From the NCBI GenBank assembly GCA_021234155.1, contig JAJEKV010000006.1, positions 8,585,003 through 8,649,002 on the forward strand: a stretch of DNA of 64,000 bases, written 5' to 3'. The first letter of the stretch is position 1. Each line of letters begins with the position of its first letter. The stretch is from Isoetes taiwanensis. Its lineage: Eukaryota > Streptophyta > Lycopodiopsida > Isoetales > Isoetaceae. Below the pieces are notes generated by a model. The model had not been told where the DNA came from. It made no database searches and saw only the letters and a program-made list of their open reading frames with translations. Both the position numbers and the translations under genes were made by a program. This document shows, piece by piece, positions 42,560-55,269 of this stretch.

Positions 42560-43650
42560 GGTAAGTGAAGTTCAGATTTTGATAGTAAAATGAATTGTCT
42601 GTTGCTTAGCATTGAGGCAGGCTTGGGGCAAAGGTTTGGGTTGGATTGGATTGGTAGGACAACCATATTCACAAAGCGTATTTCTAGGCATCCTATTCAG
42701 GGCATATTTGTAGGCATCCCATACATACTGCCTGCACAAGAGATATAAAGATGGTAAGGGCATGCTTTACATTTTTGGACGGCCTTATACACCCTACATT
42801 ATTTGCATGCCATTTTCGGCGAGGGGAGCGGAGGTTTATAGTGTTAACTATGTTTTGGCAGCACAAAAAGAATTGACCAATATGAAAGGACGGAGTTGAA
42901 AATAAAAGACAAGTCAAAACCTGGATTTTGAGGAATGGTTTGGTGCAAATACAGAAATGAGGATCTAAAGTGCTGGGCTATCCACCCAAGAAAGTGAAGA
43001 GATGCATGCATGCCATCCATGCTGGTTGTATGTTGACTCCGCATCTAGACTGACAATGACTATAATATCCAGTCATATGGTGCATATATTTGTAAAGCTT
43101 TGACATATTTGTAAAGATGAAATTATTGGAGTGCAAGATGTCTTAATGCGCTTATTTGGACTTCGTTTGTCATACATTAAATGTGTGAGATACACATATG
43201 TTATCCCAATTTAGGCTTCAACAACATCGTCGTTACTTAGAAAATAGCTCCACTACTAGAATAGTAAACATTAGTGCAGAATTTATAATGTGACAGGTTG
43301 ACAAGGCTGATATGTTTGTGCTAAGTAGTATCAAGTTCCACACTATATACATAAAACTTTCCATGTCTCCTAAGATCATGTCTTGACACAATCTGCAGAT
43401 AGCTACTACATCTATACCTAGCATGTAGCTACATTTGCGAAAGTTATGCTCCAGTAAAAAAAATGGCTATATTTGATACATGGTATGTAGCAACATTTGC
43501 TAACTTTGGCGTTAAGTTACATGCCTTCCTTACAGTTACATGCCTTCCTTACAGATCTTTATCTTGAGGGGAACTATTGCCAAAGCTTTGAAACACCAGA
43601 TTCCATCCAATATAAAGTAGCATCCTGACTGTATTTCAAGTTGTTATAAT
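42560..43650. other. No supported gene
   Basis: AT-rich DNA without ORFs or repeats except the short duplication ACATGCCTTCCTTACAG(T/A) at 43520-43555. Confidence 0.35.
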
Positions 43651-43654
43651 TAGA

Positions 43655-43683
43655 CTAGTAATGGTGCCCAGCATTGCTTGGGC
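43655..43683 (-). mobile_element. Helitron-like 3' terminus (1)
   Basis: On the minus strand a GC hairpin GCCCAAGCAATGCTGGGC is followed by 7 bases and CTAG with T as the next base. Helitron 3' ends have a GC-rich hairpin a few bases before CTRR and insert between A and T. The body would lie to the right (higher coordinates). No Rep/helicase sequence is present and no 5' TC end could be assigned. Confidence 0.5.
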
Positions 43684-43824
43684 GTAAGTTGAGAGTCTAT
43701 AAATATTTTGGACTACAATGAGAAAAGCATGCCCAAATCTGCTCAACCGAGCAACCGAGCAATGTAGTGTGGTGTGTGGTCACATGTCCAGTTGGATGCT
43801 GCCTAGTGGCGTGACGTTAAAATA

Positions 43825-43946
<122 letters not shown>

Positions 43947-44036
43947 GTAATTCTTATTTTTGTATGCACAACTCTATTCGAATTGCCTATTTTATTTGAT
44001 ATATTTGGATCTTACATTCAATATCAATATAGCTTA

Positions 44037-44064
44037 CTAGAAACGATGCCCTACGTTGCCGGGC
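44037..44064 (-). mobile_element. Helitron-like 3' terminus (2)
   Basis: On the minus strand GCCCGGCAACGTAGGGC is followed by ATCGTTT and CTAG, then T. It resembles terminus 1 in layout but not in detail, suggesting two related insertions, one within the other or side by side. Confidence 0.5.
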
Positions 44065-44229
44065 AATGTGTGGGCAACAACTACAGATACACCTATATGA
44101 ACATTAGGAATGTTGTCGCCTCTAATTAGTGGTTGTTCACACCTATATGACTTTTGTAAATGGGCCACACATTGTTTTGCAAGACTGCACCAATCAGGAA
44201 TGCGATATGGAAAGACACACATGAAAATA

Positions 44230-44600
44230 TTGCATTGGAATCAAGTATTTAAAATCTCCAACTATAAATTAGAGTGCAAACTCCAGTGCAAATTTGACAT
44301 CCATTACATTGCTTCACAAACACTTAACATCTAAGTATAAGTTAGAGTATCCTCATATCCATGGGAAACTGCATGATATTCAAATATTTAAAATCTCCAA
44401 CTATAAGTTAGAGTGCAAACTCCAACTATAAGTTAAAAAGTGCAAATTTAACATCTATTGTGGTCAAATGTAATAGTTTGAGTTTAAGGTGAGTATTTAC
44501 AGGCATTAAACTGTGCATTAGGCAAGGCAACTGCATTAGGCAAGGCAACTGTGCAATCTACTGGGCATTAGGCAAGGCAATAATTTTCATATCTTGCAAA
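44230..44600. repeat. Local direct repeats
   Basis: (A)TTTAAAATCTCCAACTATAA(A/G)TTAGAGTGCAAACTCC occurs at about 44249 and 44388, with a third partial unit at 44420. GCATTAGGCAAGGCAACTG-type words occur three times at 44514-44580. They could be sub-repeats of a nonautonomous element whose 3' end is at 44037. Confidence 0.65.
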
Positions 44601-47600
44601 TTTGCCCAATATAAAACATTTGCCATCATATTGTATGTGTAGGATGAAACATGTCCCAAAATACATAGTAGTAACCTTGCAGCTAAAGCCTTTTAGGGCT
44701 TTGCACAAATTGAAGCAGAAGGCAAACCCCTTTTCAGAACTATTTGTCCTTTGTGTAAAGAGAAAGCTGTCCCAAAACACATACTTAGTAGTATGTATCC
44801 TTGCAGCTTGAGGCACAAAATTGAGGCAGATGGCAAACCCTTTTCCAGTTTAACCATGTGCACTTGTCTCAAACCCTGTGAACATAGATTAAGGATTTAT
44901 AAATAATCTAAACATAAATATAAGCAATATAAGAGAATCTACATTACCATAATGGAGGGAACAGAATGATCTGAAGAAGGAAATCATACATGTCTAGATA
45001 AGCTACTTCTAAATCCAGGGAGATTGAATCCCAGAGATAATAAAGCCAATTTGAGGCGTTTGTTAGAGCCCAGAAGCTTACAAACAAGACATCCATTTTT
45101 TTCTCTGAAACATAATTTTCATCCATAAAAGACATTCAATTGCGGGCAGGAAAAGAAACTACAGCAATATTGCGAGCCCCTTGCTCATGTAGATCATGTA
45201 GATTTCTAAAAATTACAACACTATCACTATGCTATAACATGAGTCAAAGACAATTTACCTCAATAGTAATCACAATAGCCAAAGTAGAAAAGCATGTCGG
45301 TCTCTCCTTATCTATGAATCCAAATAATAATTCAGAATACAGTCATTTACTTATGTGCTTATGAGATAGCTATTGCATTTGCTGAGAAAATAACCGCGTG
45401 CTATATACATGGTATGATGGAAATAATAAATTAGATTTTGGGTTTGCGTCATAGATTTTAGAACTATGTCTCGAAATTGAGTAAGAATATGGCATAATGA
45501 ATGAAGTGAAAAATGCTAGATCCTAAAAACTATACATATTTATATGTGGCTAACTATTTGCCTCTTAGTCAGACATTAGATACAGATTCCAAATCAGAAG
45601 TGGAAAATAATCAAGAAGCTGGATATGGAAGATACCTGAAATGTCTATTTCTGTGTTGGCATAAATCGAATGTGTATTTCATTTTCAATTAGAGATGCTA
45701 TGATTAAAATCAAGAAAGTTACTGCAAGAAATGATTTAAAACTCTGGCCATGCTGCCTTTAAATTATAACTCGAAATAAGGTTTACCAAAATCCTTACCA
45801 CGTTAGTGCAGCTTTGTGTATTCCTGCTAAATCATCTTCACAGCCCATGAACAGCATACGAACATGCTGTTTAGTTATATCGTACTCACGAATAGCCCAA
45901 GAATATCATTATATGATGCTGCTAACGCGTGCTGTTGTCCTACATTAAGAAGATATACAGTATCAGATAAGGGGATGAAGCTCCCCCCCTTTTTTAATTG
46001 TTGCTAACTGCCCATCTGTTTAAATGTGGCAATTTGTAAGATATCATTTCTAATACATCATTTTTGGATTTTTTTTTGTATGATTTATCTGCGTTTCGAG
46101 GTTAGTAGATAAATCCGCTTATTGAGGCTAGTTGAGAGGTTTCCCTTAGAGTAAGAGTTCCCTTAGAGTATTTATAGCCTTTTGCATCTCTTGCATCTTC
46201 ATCAGCCGTTTTTGAGCCTCTCCCTTTGTAGTTGATTGTATAACCGCCTCACTAAATTATGTAATTTTGATGTGGCTCTTCTTTGTTCCTTTCTCTACGT
46301 GCTTCTCTTCTGAGCATCAAAGTGCTCATCTGGTTGCTTTGTTATATTATTTTTTATGCCTTTCCTTTGTTCCTTTGCTTACAATCATTGTGAGTTTATT
46401 CTATTTGGTTTCTTGGTGTTCGTTGTACCTCTGGTGCAAGATCTTGAGACTCCTACAATAGAGCTCCCCAAGCTTCTACTCCATTTTTTCCTCTTCAACA
46501 TATGTGCATTTCTTCATTGGTATAGTAACGTTGAGATAGTGGATTCTAGATTGGGTCTACTTTTCGAATAGTTCTAGAAGTCTTTGCACTATTTGCACCT
46601 GGTAGGTTGGCATAAGAGTATCTATTCTAACTTATTATCATGCTGAAGTTCGAGTTGTAGCTTCCTATCATGTTTGTTGAGTTTTGTGCTTTACCTTCTC
46701 TTACTGTGTGAAGGGTTTACGTTTAAGTTGCTTCATAGTCAGGTTCAAAGTTAATACCAATCTGAGATGTGCCTTTGATGTCAAAACTAGGCATGCTAGC
46801 CTATATACAAGTATGTTCCTTTTGTTGGCATTTCTTAGTTTGCATTTAGTTGGACTCATGATTGAAGTTGCATTTCATAAACCTTTCTAAACCTCAGTAG
46901 CAGTGACAAAGAGCTTTTTGCTCAGCTTGCTTTAGTAATAGGTGATGCCTTGCTGATATTTTAATGCTGAGGCTAGCGTTTTTTTAGGAAGTCTGCTCCT
47001 TGACATACTTAGTTGCTTAGTTTCACGTTGCTGTAAGTAATTCGGTAATAAGCCTGCGCTTATACATGCTTCATTGTGTCTTAATACCAATTTTAGAGGC
47101 CAGGTTTTGTTTTGCAAGCCCAATAGAGTCGTGTTTCCTTGTGGATTCCAAGAGCATCATGTTTCCAATTTTTTCTATATTTCGCATGCACATTTGGCCT
47201 TGGTAAATAACAACAGGTTTTGACCTGAGAAGTCCACATTTCAGACCTTTAATGATTGATATTAGATTTTTTCATCCATTTTAGCCAAGTGTGGTGCTCT
47301 TTAGTTAAGTGGCCATTTGTTTTTTAGAATCTATCTGAGTTCTTAACTGCGTCCATTCAAGGCTATATTAAGGGATCGTATGAGTTTAGTCTATTGGTTT
47401 CTTTGGTGTTTTTTTCTAACTCTGGTGCAGGATGCTAAGACTTCTATATAATAAAGCACTTCCAGCTCAAGGTATAGGCAATATTTTGGTGCATAGGCAG
47501 TATAGGATTGGATGATATTGACAAGTTATTGCAGCACAACATGTCCTATGCAATGGTATACTTATCACCTCACTTCTTATTTAGCCATTTTCTTTGTCGC

Positions 47601-48290
47601 ACGAAACCTATGTTTACTTCCTCATATAGTGTTTTGCAAATAATTTTGGCAAGATAGATGTCGGGCTATATTATTTGGGGGTATGCCTATGCAGGAAATA
47701 ACAAATTCTATTAAAGTTGTAAAGTTCACTAATAATTGACAATATGTCACAACATATCTTTGTCTCCTGATCGAGCCTTGCTTTATCGTTTAACCATCAT
47801 GAAGTGCATGGACATAGATAAAGAATTGGATTTGATGTGCAAGAAAGTGGTCACTAGGTATTATGTATCAAGTAGTAGCGATAATTTTGGCCATTTTTAT
47901 GATCATAGAATGAGTTGTTGCAGTATGAATAATAAAAGTAGTTGGATGATTTTGTTTTTCTTACTGCAGTGGCTAGACAAAAAATAGCTTTTGTTTAGAG
48001 GTCTGCTATATCTTTCTTATTTGATGGTAGGCAGTGGGGATAAAGAATCCTTTGCAAGTGAGCAAGAATAAGCAGACCAATGCAACTACTTGGAATCACT
48101 GTTGAGAACTTAAAGAGTAGAAGCAGGAGAAGAATCCAAGTTGAGCACACTAGATATTAGATGTTAGCTAGTAAAGCATTTATGACTGCTTTATATTGAC
48201 GACCAATCATTTTTGTTGTTGTTCGTGTATAAATCTTTACGGGGGGTTTGCAGTCGGCGAAGGACATTTTTGTATTTTGCAGCTCTATCA
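44601..48290. other. Gene-poor stretch, no supported gene
   Basis: AT-rich DNA. Two diverged copies of a segment with TTGGTTTCTT.GGTGTT, CTCTGGTGCA.GAT and TAGAGC/TAAAGC lie at about 46405-46465 and 47395-47455. The plus frames at 46267-46571 and 47736-47987 have no motif. This may be the upstream part of the LINE whose RT starts near 48290, but nothing proves it. Confidence 0.35.
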
Positions 48291-48870
48291 GGATATTTCT
48301 TCCAAATAGATGCTTTCTCGATAATGTGATTGTTGCATATGAGGGGATCTATTGGATGCCTCTAAGCAAAATCTTCTTGTCATGTATCCGAAGCTTGATG
48401 TTTGAAGACTCATGACAATGTTTGTTAAGGGATTCATGTCCCCGTGTATGCTTAAACTAGAATTTGGGCATCAGTTCATCAAATGTCATCCAATTGCATG
48501 CCGCGGATCTTTTCTCGCGGACTGTTGTTCTTTTGCTGATATGTGAGAGGTTTTCTCAATTTGATAGTATTCACCATGGATGCCCATTAGCACCACTTCC
48601 TTTTACTATTGTTGTGGAGGTCTTATCGTAATGTTGTTGTGACAAAAGAGGGGCTCATCTAGAGTCTAACTATGGAGGGTGGTATGCAAGAAGTTCGCAA
48701 TCAATATGTAAATGACACATTTCTTTTTTTTATCACTGTTGAGAACTTAGAAGCTGCAAATCTGCTCTTTGTTATTTTATTTTTTTTTGGATTTCAATAT
48801 GCTTGTGGGGTGGCAAAAATGAACAGTCCAATGAATTTTTGGACACTCCAGAGACACATCTAATTAAAGG
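48290..48870 (+). pseudogene. LINE reverse-transcriptase fragment
   Basis: IFLPNRCFLDNVIVAYEGI (about 48292-48350) matches the 'FxPGRxIxDNVxxAxE' RT segment. A shifted frame then gives HHGCPLAPLPFTIVVEVLS (about 48570-48630), and NQYVNDTFLFFITVEN (48699-48750) corresponds to the catalytic YADD box with the first catalytic Asp changed to Asn (YVND). Order and spacing are right for LINE RT. Frameshifts and this change make it inactive. Confidence 0.75.
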
Positions 48871-49716
48871 CATTCTTGCAGTTAGAACTAAAACTAAGTA
48901 GTTGATGCCCCCAAATATTTAGTGGGGAACAGTGCAGACTAAGCACTCACCAACAAATAGAAAAGTGTAAACACAACGAAGATAGACATTAAAGGCCTTG
49001 AAGGTGCAAGCAATTACCGCTAAGCTTCTATCGAATGGGATATACAGGGATAATAGCATCACTCTAATGGGCATAAATATGTAGCACAATAACACAACAA
49101 ATGGGGTGCCCAAACAATGCTAATTATTGCAAAATAGGAATAAGCAATGCAAAAACAATGAATCTAAGGATCAAGCTTATCAAGAAGGTTTAATGTGAAA
49201 CAGTTTGTTTGAAGCAGCCACTAAAATTGAAAATGAAAAGACGCATATGCAATCCATGCAATTCTCGACAAAGTCGAGGCAACACGATCTCAACATTACT
49301 ACACCAATGAAGAAACACATAGATGCTTAAAGAGGCAACAACATAGTAGCACGCTATGGGAGAAATATTGATTACAATCTATTGTGCCTGAATTTTGTGA
49401 ATATCAATGTTGGTAAACTCTGTGCAAAACATCTGAATAAGCAAATGAAAGTAGATAAAGGTTCTATTTAACTTTTCTAAAAAAATGACACATATTTTAT
49501 TTTAGACAGATAATTTTTTTATGAAGTCCCCCCCAAATGTGGGTAGGGGTGTGGATTGAATGTGAAAAATGACTAACTGATGCAACGATGGCAATTAGAT
49601 GCTTGAACAATAAGCATTAAAGATTCACTAAAACTGTAGGTAAGCACTAAAGCTCACAAAAGATGCTCCAAAGACGCTCCAAAAGGCTGGCAATCCTGCA
49701 ACCTTTTCTTGTAGTG

Positions 49717-50440
49717 CAAGTTTCTCCTTAATAAAGCATCTCCAAAAGAGCTCCAAATGCAACATTTATCAAATGGGAAATAATCTAGAACTAGTTTCAC
49801 TAGCTTTCGCAAAGTCATCGGACTTGAGGCCACTCGTCTTGGCGCATGTGAGAAGCGAATCTGCCATTTTTTATCATATCTCTCTTCTCGGGCGTCAAAT
49901 TCAGACGCTTCCTGAGGCATTGGAAAGCTTAAATAGTGGGCTTTCCATTGGTGTATGCCTTCAGGCAGTAGGGTCATCAGTTCCTATGCTAAATTTATGG
50001 TGTTCCATTTTGTCCTCCATAACTAAAACTGGTATGCCCTCGTCTCCTACTGTAGTATATCTTCTATTTTGGATTCATTGCCTGTAGCAAATTCTACATC
50101 TATGGCTCCTCTGAGACTGCCATTTAATTCACGCTTTAATCCTCTTGCCTTCGCTTCTTCTAATCAGGCACCGGATTTCCTCCTTAATAAAGCATCTCCA
50201 AAAGAACTCCAAATGCAACATTTATCAAATGGAGAATAATCTAGAGCTAGTTTCACTAGCTTTCGCAAAGTCATCGGACTTGAGGGCACTCGTCTTGGCG
50301 CATGTGAGAAGCGAGTCTGCCATTTTCTATCATATCTCTCGATGGTCATCAGTACCTATGCTAAATTTATGGTGTTCCATTTTGTCCTCCATAACTAAAA
50401 CTGGTATGCCCTCGTCTCCTAATGTGATGTATCTTCTATT
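49717..50440. repeat. Direct duplication of about 150-250 bp
   Basis: Segments 49727-49890 and 50184-50342 are nearly identical (CTCCTTAATAAAGCATCTCC, CTAGTTTCACTAGCTTTCGC, CATGTGAGAAGCGA). A further block (TCAGT(T/A)CCTATGCTAAATTT..GGATTCATT) is shared at 49977-50085 and 50348-50450. About 77 bp present between the blocks in copy 1 are deleted in copy 2. Minus-strand frames (49654-49977 and 50164-50349, ..RFSHAPRRV.SSPMTLRKLV..) are duplicated with it and match nothing known. Confidence 0.8.
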
Positions 50441-50872
50441 TTGGATTCATTATTACTACTGCGGCCACACGAGCAGACTAGACGCCATATGTCATATCAC
50501 ATTTAATCTAGTCACTAAAGCATGTGCATGATACATGACCAAACGTATCCACATGGATACAAGGTGCAGGACGGGACATAGGTCTAGCAGAAGAGGAAGA
50601 GGAAGTAGAAAGAGTATATGAAGGAGGAGGAGACGGCAAAAGACAGGTCGATAAAGACGGCAAAGAAAAAGGAGAAGGCAAAAGACCAGCAGATGAAGAA
50701 GGGCATAATAGGCATAGGCAAAATGGGATGCACAGAAGATGGGATGATAGATTTGGTAGCAAAAAGCAGTGTAAATTGTTGCAAATCCAGTGCGTGATTA
50801 GAAGAAGCGAAGGCAAGAGGATTAAAGCGTGAATTAAATGGCAGTCTCAGGGGAGCCATAGATGTAGAATTT
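50089..50872. repeat. Inverted repeat with 78-bp arms
   Basis: Arm 50089-50166 (AAATTCTACATCTATGGCTC to CTTCTAATCA) is the reverse complement of 50795-50872 with about one mismatch. The 628-bp loop contains the second direct duplicate and a purine-rich tract (50570-50710). It has no recognisable TIR features such as a target duplication at the edges, so it may be a segmental inverted duplication rather than a foldback transposon. Confidence 0.85.
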
Positions 50873-51007
50873 ATTTGTGGATCAGTTTATGAATATCTAC
50901 AGAAGATGTTACCAAAGAAGTGATGTTTGTGTTGGAGAGATTGGGAAGTTTTTTGCACGGGCATTCCTTTGCATGTGAGGGGACAAAAGATTAACTGACA
51001 GTCATTT

Positions 51008-52781
51008 GTGGTTAAAACGAAGAAAAGTGTTACAACTAAGGTTGAGAAAGAAGATGAGTATGAGTCCTTATTTCCTCATACAAACGTTGTTGGTTATGTA
51101 GTGGACTATCTTGTCATCAACTCCTTCATTGCTGAGTTAGATAAGCAGAAGGATGACTTGAATGTTAGAGTTAAAAGTGCAACCAGTGAAATGAAGGAAA
51201 AAATGAAGTTGTGGAAGAAGTGCAGTTACGAGGTGGATGCTGCAAAATAGCAAATTGACGCAACAAAGGCCAGGTGTGAGCACTCCAGTGTCATTATATT
51301 CTTGTCGTCAATGCTGGTTTCCAAGGAAAAGAAACTTTTGGAGGCGACAACAGCATACAAGAATATGGAGGAAATTCATAAAGGGGTAATTGCTAATGAT
51401 CTTTGCAATTACATAGTGCTCAATATTTTTGGAACATCCAAAATGCTCTACCATAGCATTTACAAGATTACAAAGTTGTTCTTTCTGTACATATGCCTAT
51501 GACCCACTTTGTATCTCAGCCATTGTTGCACATCGCATGCACAGTTTTCATCCAATTTGCGCTTACATATGTTTCTCAAAGAGATAGACTTGTCCCTTTT
51601 GTGAGAGCCAGATGCCTCATAATTGGTTCAGGTCCATTGGACTTCCATGTAGATCTGCAATGGAATCTTCTCCCAATTATAGTGCAGTGCAGTCCATTGA
51701 AAAGAGTCAAGATCCATCATTAAGCACACCTGCTGACTTGGAGGAGCCTGATATAATTATGCAATCCATTGAAGATCGCACTTTACTATCTTCCAGAAGC
51801 CCAAACTTGAAGAGAGACAATGCTGAACAAAGTAATAATTGTAAAAGACTGAAAAGTAAGTTATTCTTGTGAAGTATCAATACTTTGGATTTTTCCTCTA
51901 TAAGTACTTATTTAGTTTGATAATTTGAATGATGCAAGCTCAAGTTTGGATATTTCAAACTCTATAGTTGACATTTCTAACAGAATTGAAGAATATAGAT
52001 AATTATGTTTCCGACTTGGACAAACGTACTGATATTGTGGAGAAGACAATCACAGAGGAAGAAACTGATTTGGCATCAGTTGGAGAATCTTCTTCTAAGA
52101 ATAATTCCAAGCAGGTTTCCTCCAGCAAACGAGCTCCATCCAAATCAATAACTGAGAAACTAAGGTGATTCTAGTGTGTTTCTTTCTGTCTGTTGTACTG
52201 ATATAATTTCTCTAAAAGTTGTCACTGCGCAGTGCTAGTGTTGTTGGCAAGAAGCTTTTGGTTATTGAGCCAGAGGATTTCCTGTACAAGTTTTTCAAAA
52301 AGGCTAAAGCAGTACCTGATGTGATGGAAGGTGTACAACTTCTTCCATCAAGAAAAGAGGTTCTTGTTGTCAGGCTAGGGGCAGTTCTGTTCATGCATTT
52401 CGTCACCGAACACTTTGCTGTGTTGTTGGTATATGGTCTTCCAATCATTCAGTGATTAGCTGCCTGAGGTCTTTCATTCCTCAGTCCTTAATGGATGAGT
52501 TTCTTTTCAAATGGATGGTGCATCCTTTGAAAATGAATGAAGGAACTTCTTGCTACATCAAAAAACTGACAAAAGTTTATGAGAAATGTCCAGAATTTAG
52601 CATGAGGACAACTTTGTTGATTGATCCTTACAGGTACGTGAATTTTAAGAATAATGCAGATTCCTGCATCACACCAAGGTCCTTCATGCCTGACATAAAT
52701 GATGGTGATTACCTGTTGAAGACTATGGTACCTTACTTGGAGAAGCTAATAACAGAAGTGAACGTAATTGCTTATGTATAG
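51008..52781 (+). CDS. Unknown five-exon gene, one in-frame stop
   Basis: Exons 51008-51385, 51612-51855, 51984-52164, 52233-52428 and 52485-52781 join with matching phases at all four junctions (donors GTAATT, GTAAGT, GTGATT, GTATAT; acceptors GCCAG, AACAG, CGCAG, CTCAG). They give 431 codons plus stop. The true start is not visible; an ATG at 51660 would give 289 aa. The first exon is a charged coiled-coil-like stretch (KQKDDLNVRVKSATSEMKEK) with a TAG at 51248-51250. The middle is Ser/Lys rich with KRDNAEQSNNCKRLK, and the C-terminal part (VGKKLLVIEPEDFLYKFFKK, MDEFLFKWMVHPL) is compact and globular-looking. The last intron would be only 56 nt. I recognise no domain. It is convergent with the decayed gene at 53154-54301, which may be its partner in a transposon. 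Confidence 0.5.
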
Positions 52782-53153
52782 AGATCTGTGCATTTTCAAA
52801 ATCAGTATGATGAAAAGGGCACAAAAGTGTTGGAGGTACTAAAGACCATGGACTTGTCCTAAACTGTTGTATGTTTTTTTAATATTAGATCCCTTTTTAT
52901 TGTAAGTTGGTGTTTATCAACACCACAAATGTTTAAAGAACTTTATAATTCTCTGGTATGCAGTTCCCGTTACAATGGGCTCAAATATCCCGTATGCTTT
53001 GGTCACAAGCTAGTTCCAGAAGTGAACGTAATTGCGTATGTACAAAAGAGTCGAAATTAGTATGGTCAAAAGAGTAACCCCCTAATTTTGACCCCTAGTA
53101 TAAATACTTAGCCGAAACCTAACACAAAGTTAGCAATATCCCACATGCATATA
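52782..53153. other. Gap between two convergent genes
   Basis: Contains two copies of a short segment around AGAAGTGAACGTAATTGC(T/G)TATGTA (52756-52780 and 53017-53041), i.e. the last coding bases of the plus gene are duplicated downstream. Nothing else. Confidence 0.5.
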
Positions 53154-54301
53154 TTACAAAATTCGTGCACATATATAAATGGTTTTTTGCTGCTTCATTG
53201 AAGAGTGTGGATAGAGATTAGATGATGAAAAGTTATGGCTCTCTGGCAGCAATAAACCAGATTTGCCAAAGCCTTGGCCACAACAGGTACATGAACTGAA
53301 TGTGATGAACTGCTCTATAGAAGTAGCTCCTACAGGATAAGGCCTCGGGTGCAGAACTATAGGTCCTGCTCTCCCCATGAAATCCAAAATCTGTGAATGC
53401 CTTTGCTGAACCAATTCAATGCAATTAAGTTTTTCCTTTGCTTGTTCAATTGAGATTTCATGCCTTTCAATTTCTTTAGTTGCTTCCTGCAAACCAATTT
53501 CTAGCTAAGAAGAGTGCTGCTCTTTCTCATGTCTACTCATAACCAAGTCTTCCAACTTGTACTTCAACACTCCGAAGCTAACTTGATTTCCAGTAGGATC
53601 CTGGGACAATTTGTCAAATTCCAATTTTGTCTCAATCTATTTTCCGAAAATCTGGCTGCGCAGATCTTCCGATAGCATATCCTTTCTACCCTCAATCCGG
53701 TGATGACCTTCAATGCATCCCTCCTTTTTTTCTTCCGGTTAAGCTACTTCATTCAATAGGTTAGTTTTCTCCTCCCACCCATGCTTAAGTAATCGCTTTA
53801 TTGTGTCAACATCCGATCTAGAATAACCTGAGCTCTAATATTCTCACGTCTACAATTGTCCCGCTTGATATTTGAGGATTTACCTGTTGTATGGTCCTCT
53901 GTAATTTCTGAAGTTTTGGCAAGATGTTTGGCGGTCCTAGCCACGTCCATCCAATGAACAAGCCGTCCCTTCAAGTGAAGAGCAAATGCTCTGGCAAAAT
54001 AGGTAGAAATATAATGGTTTGTAACCTGTTTCTTGCCATAAACCAATTCATAATATTTAAAAAAATCATCTTTCCATGCGTTCTGGATTCTCCTTTCCTT
54101 GGATCCTCTTCTATTTTTTGGAGCTTCACCCCATACCTCGTTCATAACCATCTCTAGGTTGGGTATGTGGGCCTCTGCATGTTTATCACGGAGGTCTTTG
54201 GCTTGGATCACATCAGAACCCAAACGTAAAACTCCTTGGAGGTAAGATTCCACTGCCGGAAGCACTGGCTTCTTGCTTGGGCTGTGGTGATGAGCAAGCA
54301 C
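53154..54301 (-). pseudogene. Unknown coiled-coil protein gene with Cys-rich end, decayed
   Basis: The minus frame from ATG 54301 is open for 167 codons (MLAHHHSPSKKPVLPAVESY.., ..RRGSKERRIQNAWKDDFFKY.., ..ISTYFARAFALHLKG..) to a stop at 53798. After a degenerate stretch, coding character resumes (53600-53154) with coiled-coil sequence (LEFDKLSQD.., EATKEIERHEISIEQAKEKL) and a terminal SCTCCGQGFGKSGLLLPES segment. The latter resembles one half of a RING-like cysteine cluster seen in some transposon proteins of seed-free plants; the remaining ligands are not there. Several stops interrupt it. Function unknown. Confidence 0.4.
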
Positions 54302-55260
54302 TGATCTGGGGGCATTTTGGGGCCATAGCTAGATGAAAAATTCGTGATCGGAATTCAAGCAGAGAAGGCAGGGGCGGGATAGTGAACGAGAGGCAAACCA
54401 GGAAAGAATTTGGTAAAGAATTTCAAAATCCGAAAATGGTGCGGTTTCAGAGTGGTGGATAGCATTAATCATGGCAGTTACTAGCGGATCATGATGACAG
54501 TTATTCCAAAAATGTGCATTCGGTACATATGTATATGTACAACAGTGTTGATTTTAGTGGCTATTTATCGCAAAATTGCTATATTTTTGGATTTTTGAAA
54601 ATTTTGCCACTATGCTTAGTAGGTTTCCTTTAGTAAAATAGTGAGATTAATTCGCCAAATGTTTTTGGAGAAGCTTTTCCTCTTCTACCATATTCGCCAA
54701 CTATATGGACTTAGTGAAGGAGCTTTTTCGCCTCTTTATCAATAATCTCATTCTTAAATCTCAAACAGATTGCCTATTAAAAAAACATAGAGTTAACAAT
54801 TCCATATAATCAGGGAGTATACAAGTGAAGGTTTTGAATTTTTATTTATCTACGCCTTAAATGTCTATAGAATATGATAAAGCCATACCATTTGATGTCT
54901 TTACCATAGAATACAATCACATTTGAGAAAATAGTACTCTCATATACAAATGCAAAATAAAATGTGGGCTTATGACATTAGTTAGTGGCTCTTATGTGTG
55001 TCATTATGTTGCACGCATGACATCGTCACAAGTACTAAACAAATACTTTAGTGATTAATATTTATCACCACATGCACTACAAAAATCCTTGAAGGGACAA
55101 AATTTATCGCCTTTCAAAAAAGTTTTGAATATAAGATTATCGCCAAAATAGTGATACCCATATTACGATATAGTACCACTAAAATCATCACTGATGTACA
55201 AAAAGGGCTACATTTATAGACACCCTTTCATGCTTTTACCCTTGAACAGGTCAAGACGGC
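54302..55260. other. No supported gene
   Basis: Flank of the minus gene (its promoter should lie in 54302-54550) followed by AT-rich DNA with no ORF or repeat. Confidence 0.35.
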
Positions 55261-55269
55261 ACATTATTA

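Noticed and set aside
50508-50859. Minus-strand ORFs rich in Ser/Pro/Leu
   Set aside because: They come from a purine-rich tract and overlap each other in two frames; one arm of the inverted repeat runs through them.
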